Assembly (NCBI GenBank): GCA_002171495.2
Contig: NHEU02000063.1
Coordinates: 1-12,960 of the forward strand
Direction of reading: 5' to 3'
Source of the DNA: Alphaproteobacteria bacterium TMED93
GTDB taxonomy: Bacteria; Pseudomonadota; Alphaproteobacteria; TMED109
Length of the DNA stretch: 12,960 bases
Part shown: positions 12,734 through 12,960 of the stretch, piece by piece
How positions within the stretch are numbered: the stretch's first letter is position 1
How the letters are laid out: each line of letters opens with the position of its first letter
Program-made: the position numbers and the translations under genes
The notes under the pieces: model-generated
Database searches by the model: none
Told to the model about the DNA's origin: nothing
The model's input: the letters and a program-made list of their open reading frames with translations, nothing else

Positions 12734-12960
12734 TTACTGGGATTTTATATTTTTATGATTAGTTTCATCATATCTATCTATAGCCGTGTTTATTAAATTT
12801 AACATATTATAGTCTAACAAAACGGATCTTCTAGCTTCTCTGATATTCATGATGTTAATTATATCTGGGTTATTTATTGCTTTATCAATAACCTCAAAAC
12901 TATCGCTATAATTATTAATATCTATTGAAATGAATGAACCTTTATCAAAATAACTATCAA
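12734..12960 (-). CDS. 3' end of a gene entering from the right edge, possibly a glycosyltransferase
   Basis: The minus strand has an open frame of 74 codons from the window edge to a TAA at 12734-12736, with no start codon needed inside the window. The translation includes YFDKGSFISIDINNYSDSF, then NIREARRSVLLDYNMLNL near the end. From memory, this pattern (FI.IDI.N followed by an EARR..L..YN helix) resembles the C-terminus of some surface-carbohydrate glycosyltransferases, for example family 10-like proteins, but the fragment is too short to be sure. Its presence suggests the glycan locus continues beyond the window. The frame looks coding: no internal stop and a balanced residue mix. Confidence 0.6.
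   Translation of the reverse strand, partial: DSYFDKGSFISIDINNYSDSFEVIDKAINNPDIINIMNIREARRSVLLDYNMLNLINTAIDRYDETNHKNIKSQ

Overview
The window comes from an AT-rich bacterium, most likely a low-GC flagellated alphaproteobacterium. I infer this from the base composition, the sigma-54 factor, the PomA/PomB-type stator, and a protein overlapping pomB whose 'INPLNHVPIVSS' core I associate from memory with alphaproteobacterial hypothetical proteins. No rRNA, tRNA, CRISPR array or insertion sequence is visible, and the lineage cannot be fixed further from sequence alone.

Left third (1-5420). A small ORF of unknown function converges on rpoN (minus strand), and the two share a perfect 15-bp hairpin at their ends. 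Next come a small two-helix membrane protein (plus) and a secreted Lcl/DUF1566-domain protein (minus), whose 3' ends overlap by 84 bp. Divergent from the latter is the stator operon pomA-pomB-(unknown, overlapping pomB by 11 bp), followed by a probable degraded reading frame.

Right two thirds (5425-12960). After a secreted fasciclin-domain protein comes a surface-glycan island. Two closely related GT-A glycosyltransferase genes lie in the same orientation at 6103-7155 and 11637-12695. Between them, on the opposite strand, is a tight four-gene operon: GNAT-DegT aminotransferase fusion, sugar-type formyltransferase, and a transketolase split into ThDP-binding and pyrimidine-binding subunits. 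The 3' end of another gene, possibly a glycosyltransferase, enters from the right edge on the minus strand.

The most notable observation is regulatory. Each of the three transcription units of the island has a near-perfect sigma-54 (-24/-12) promoter: TGGCATTTTAATTGCA at 6070, TGGCACTTTAATTGCA at 11606, and TGGCATATTAATTGCT on the minus strand at 11501. All have exact GG-N10-GC spacing. They lie so close to the genes that the predicted start sites are 7, 5 and 0 bases before the ATG, giving leaderless or near-leaderless mRNAs without Shine-Dalgarno sequences. A weaker match precedes pomA, and rpoN itself is in the window. My working model is a sigma-54-controlled, flagellum-linked glycosylation system. 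It would build an unusual N-acylated (perhaps N-formylated), possibly chain-extended sugar and transfer it with paired glycosyltransferases. The sugar, the acceptor and the link to flagellin are inference.
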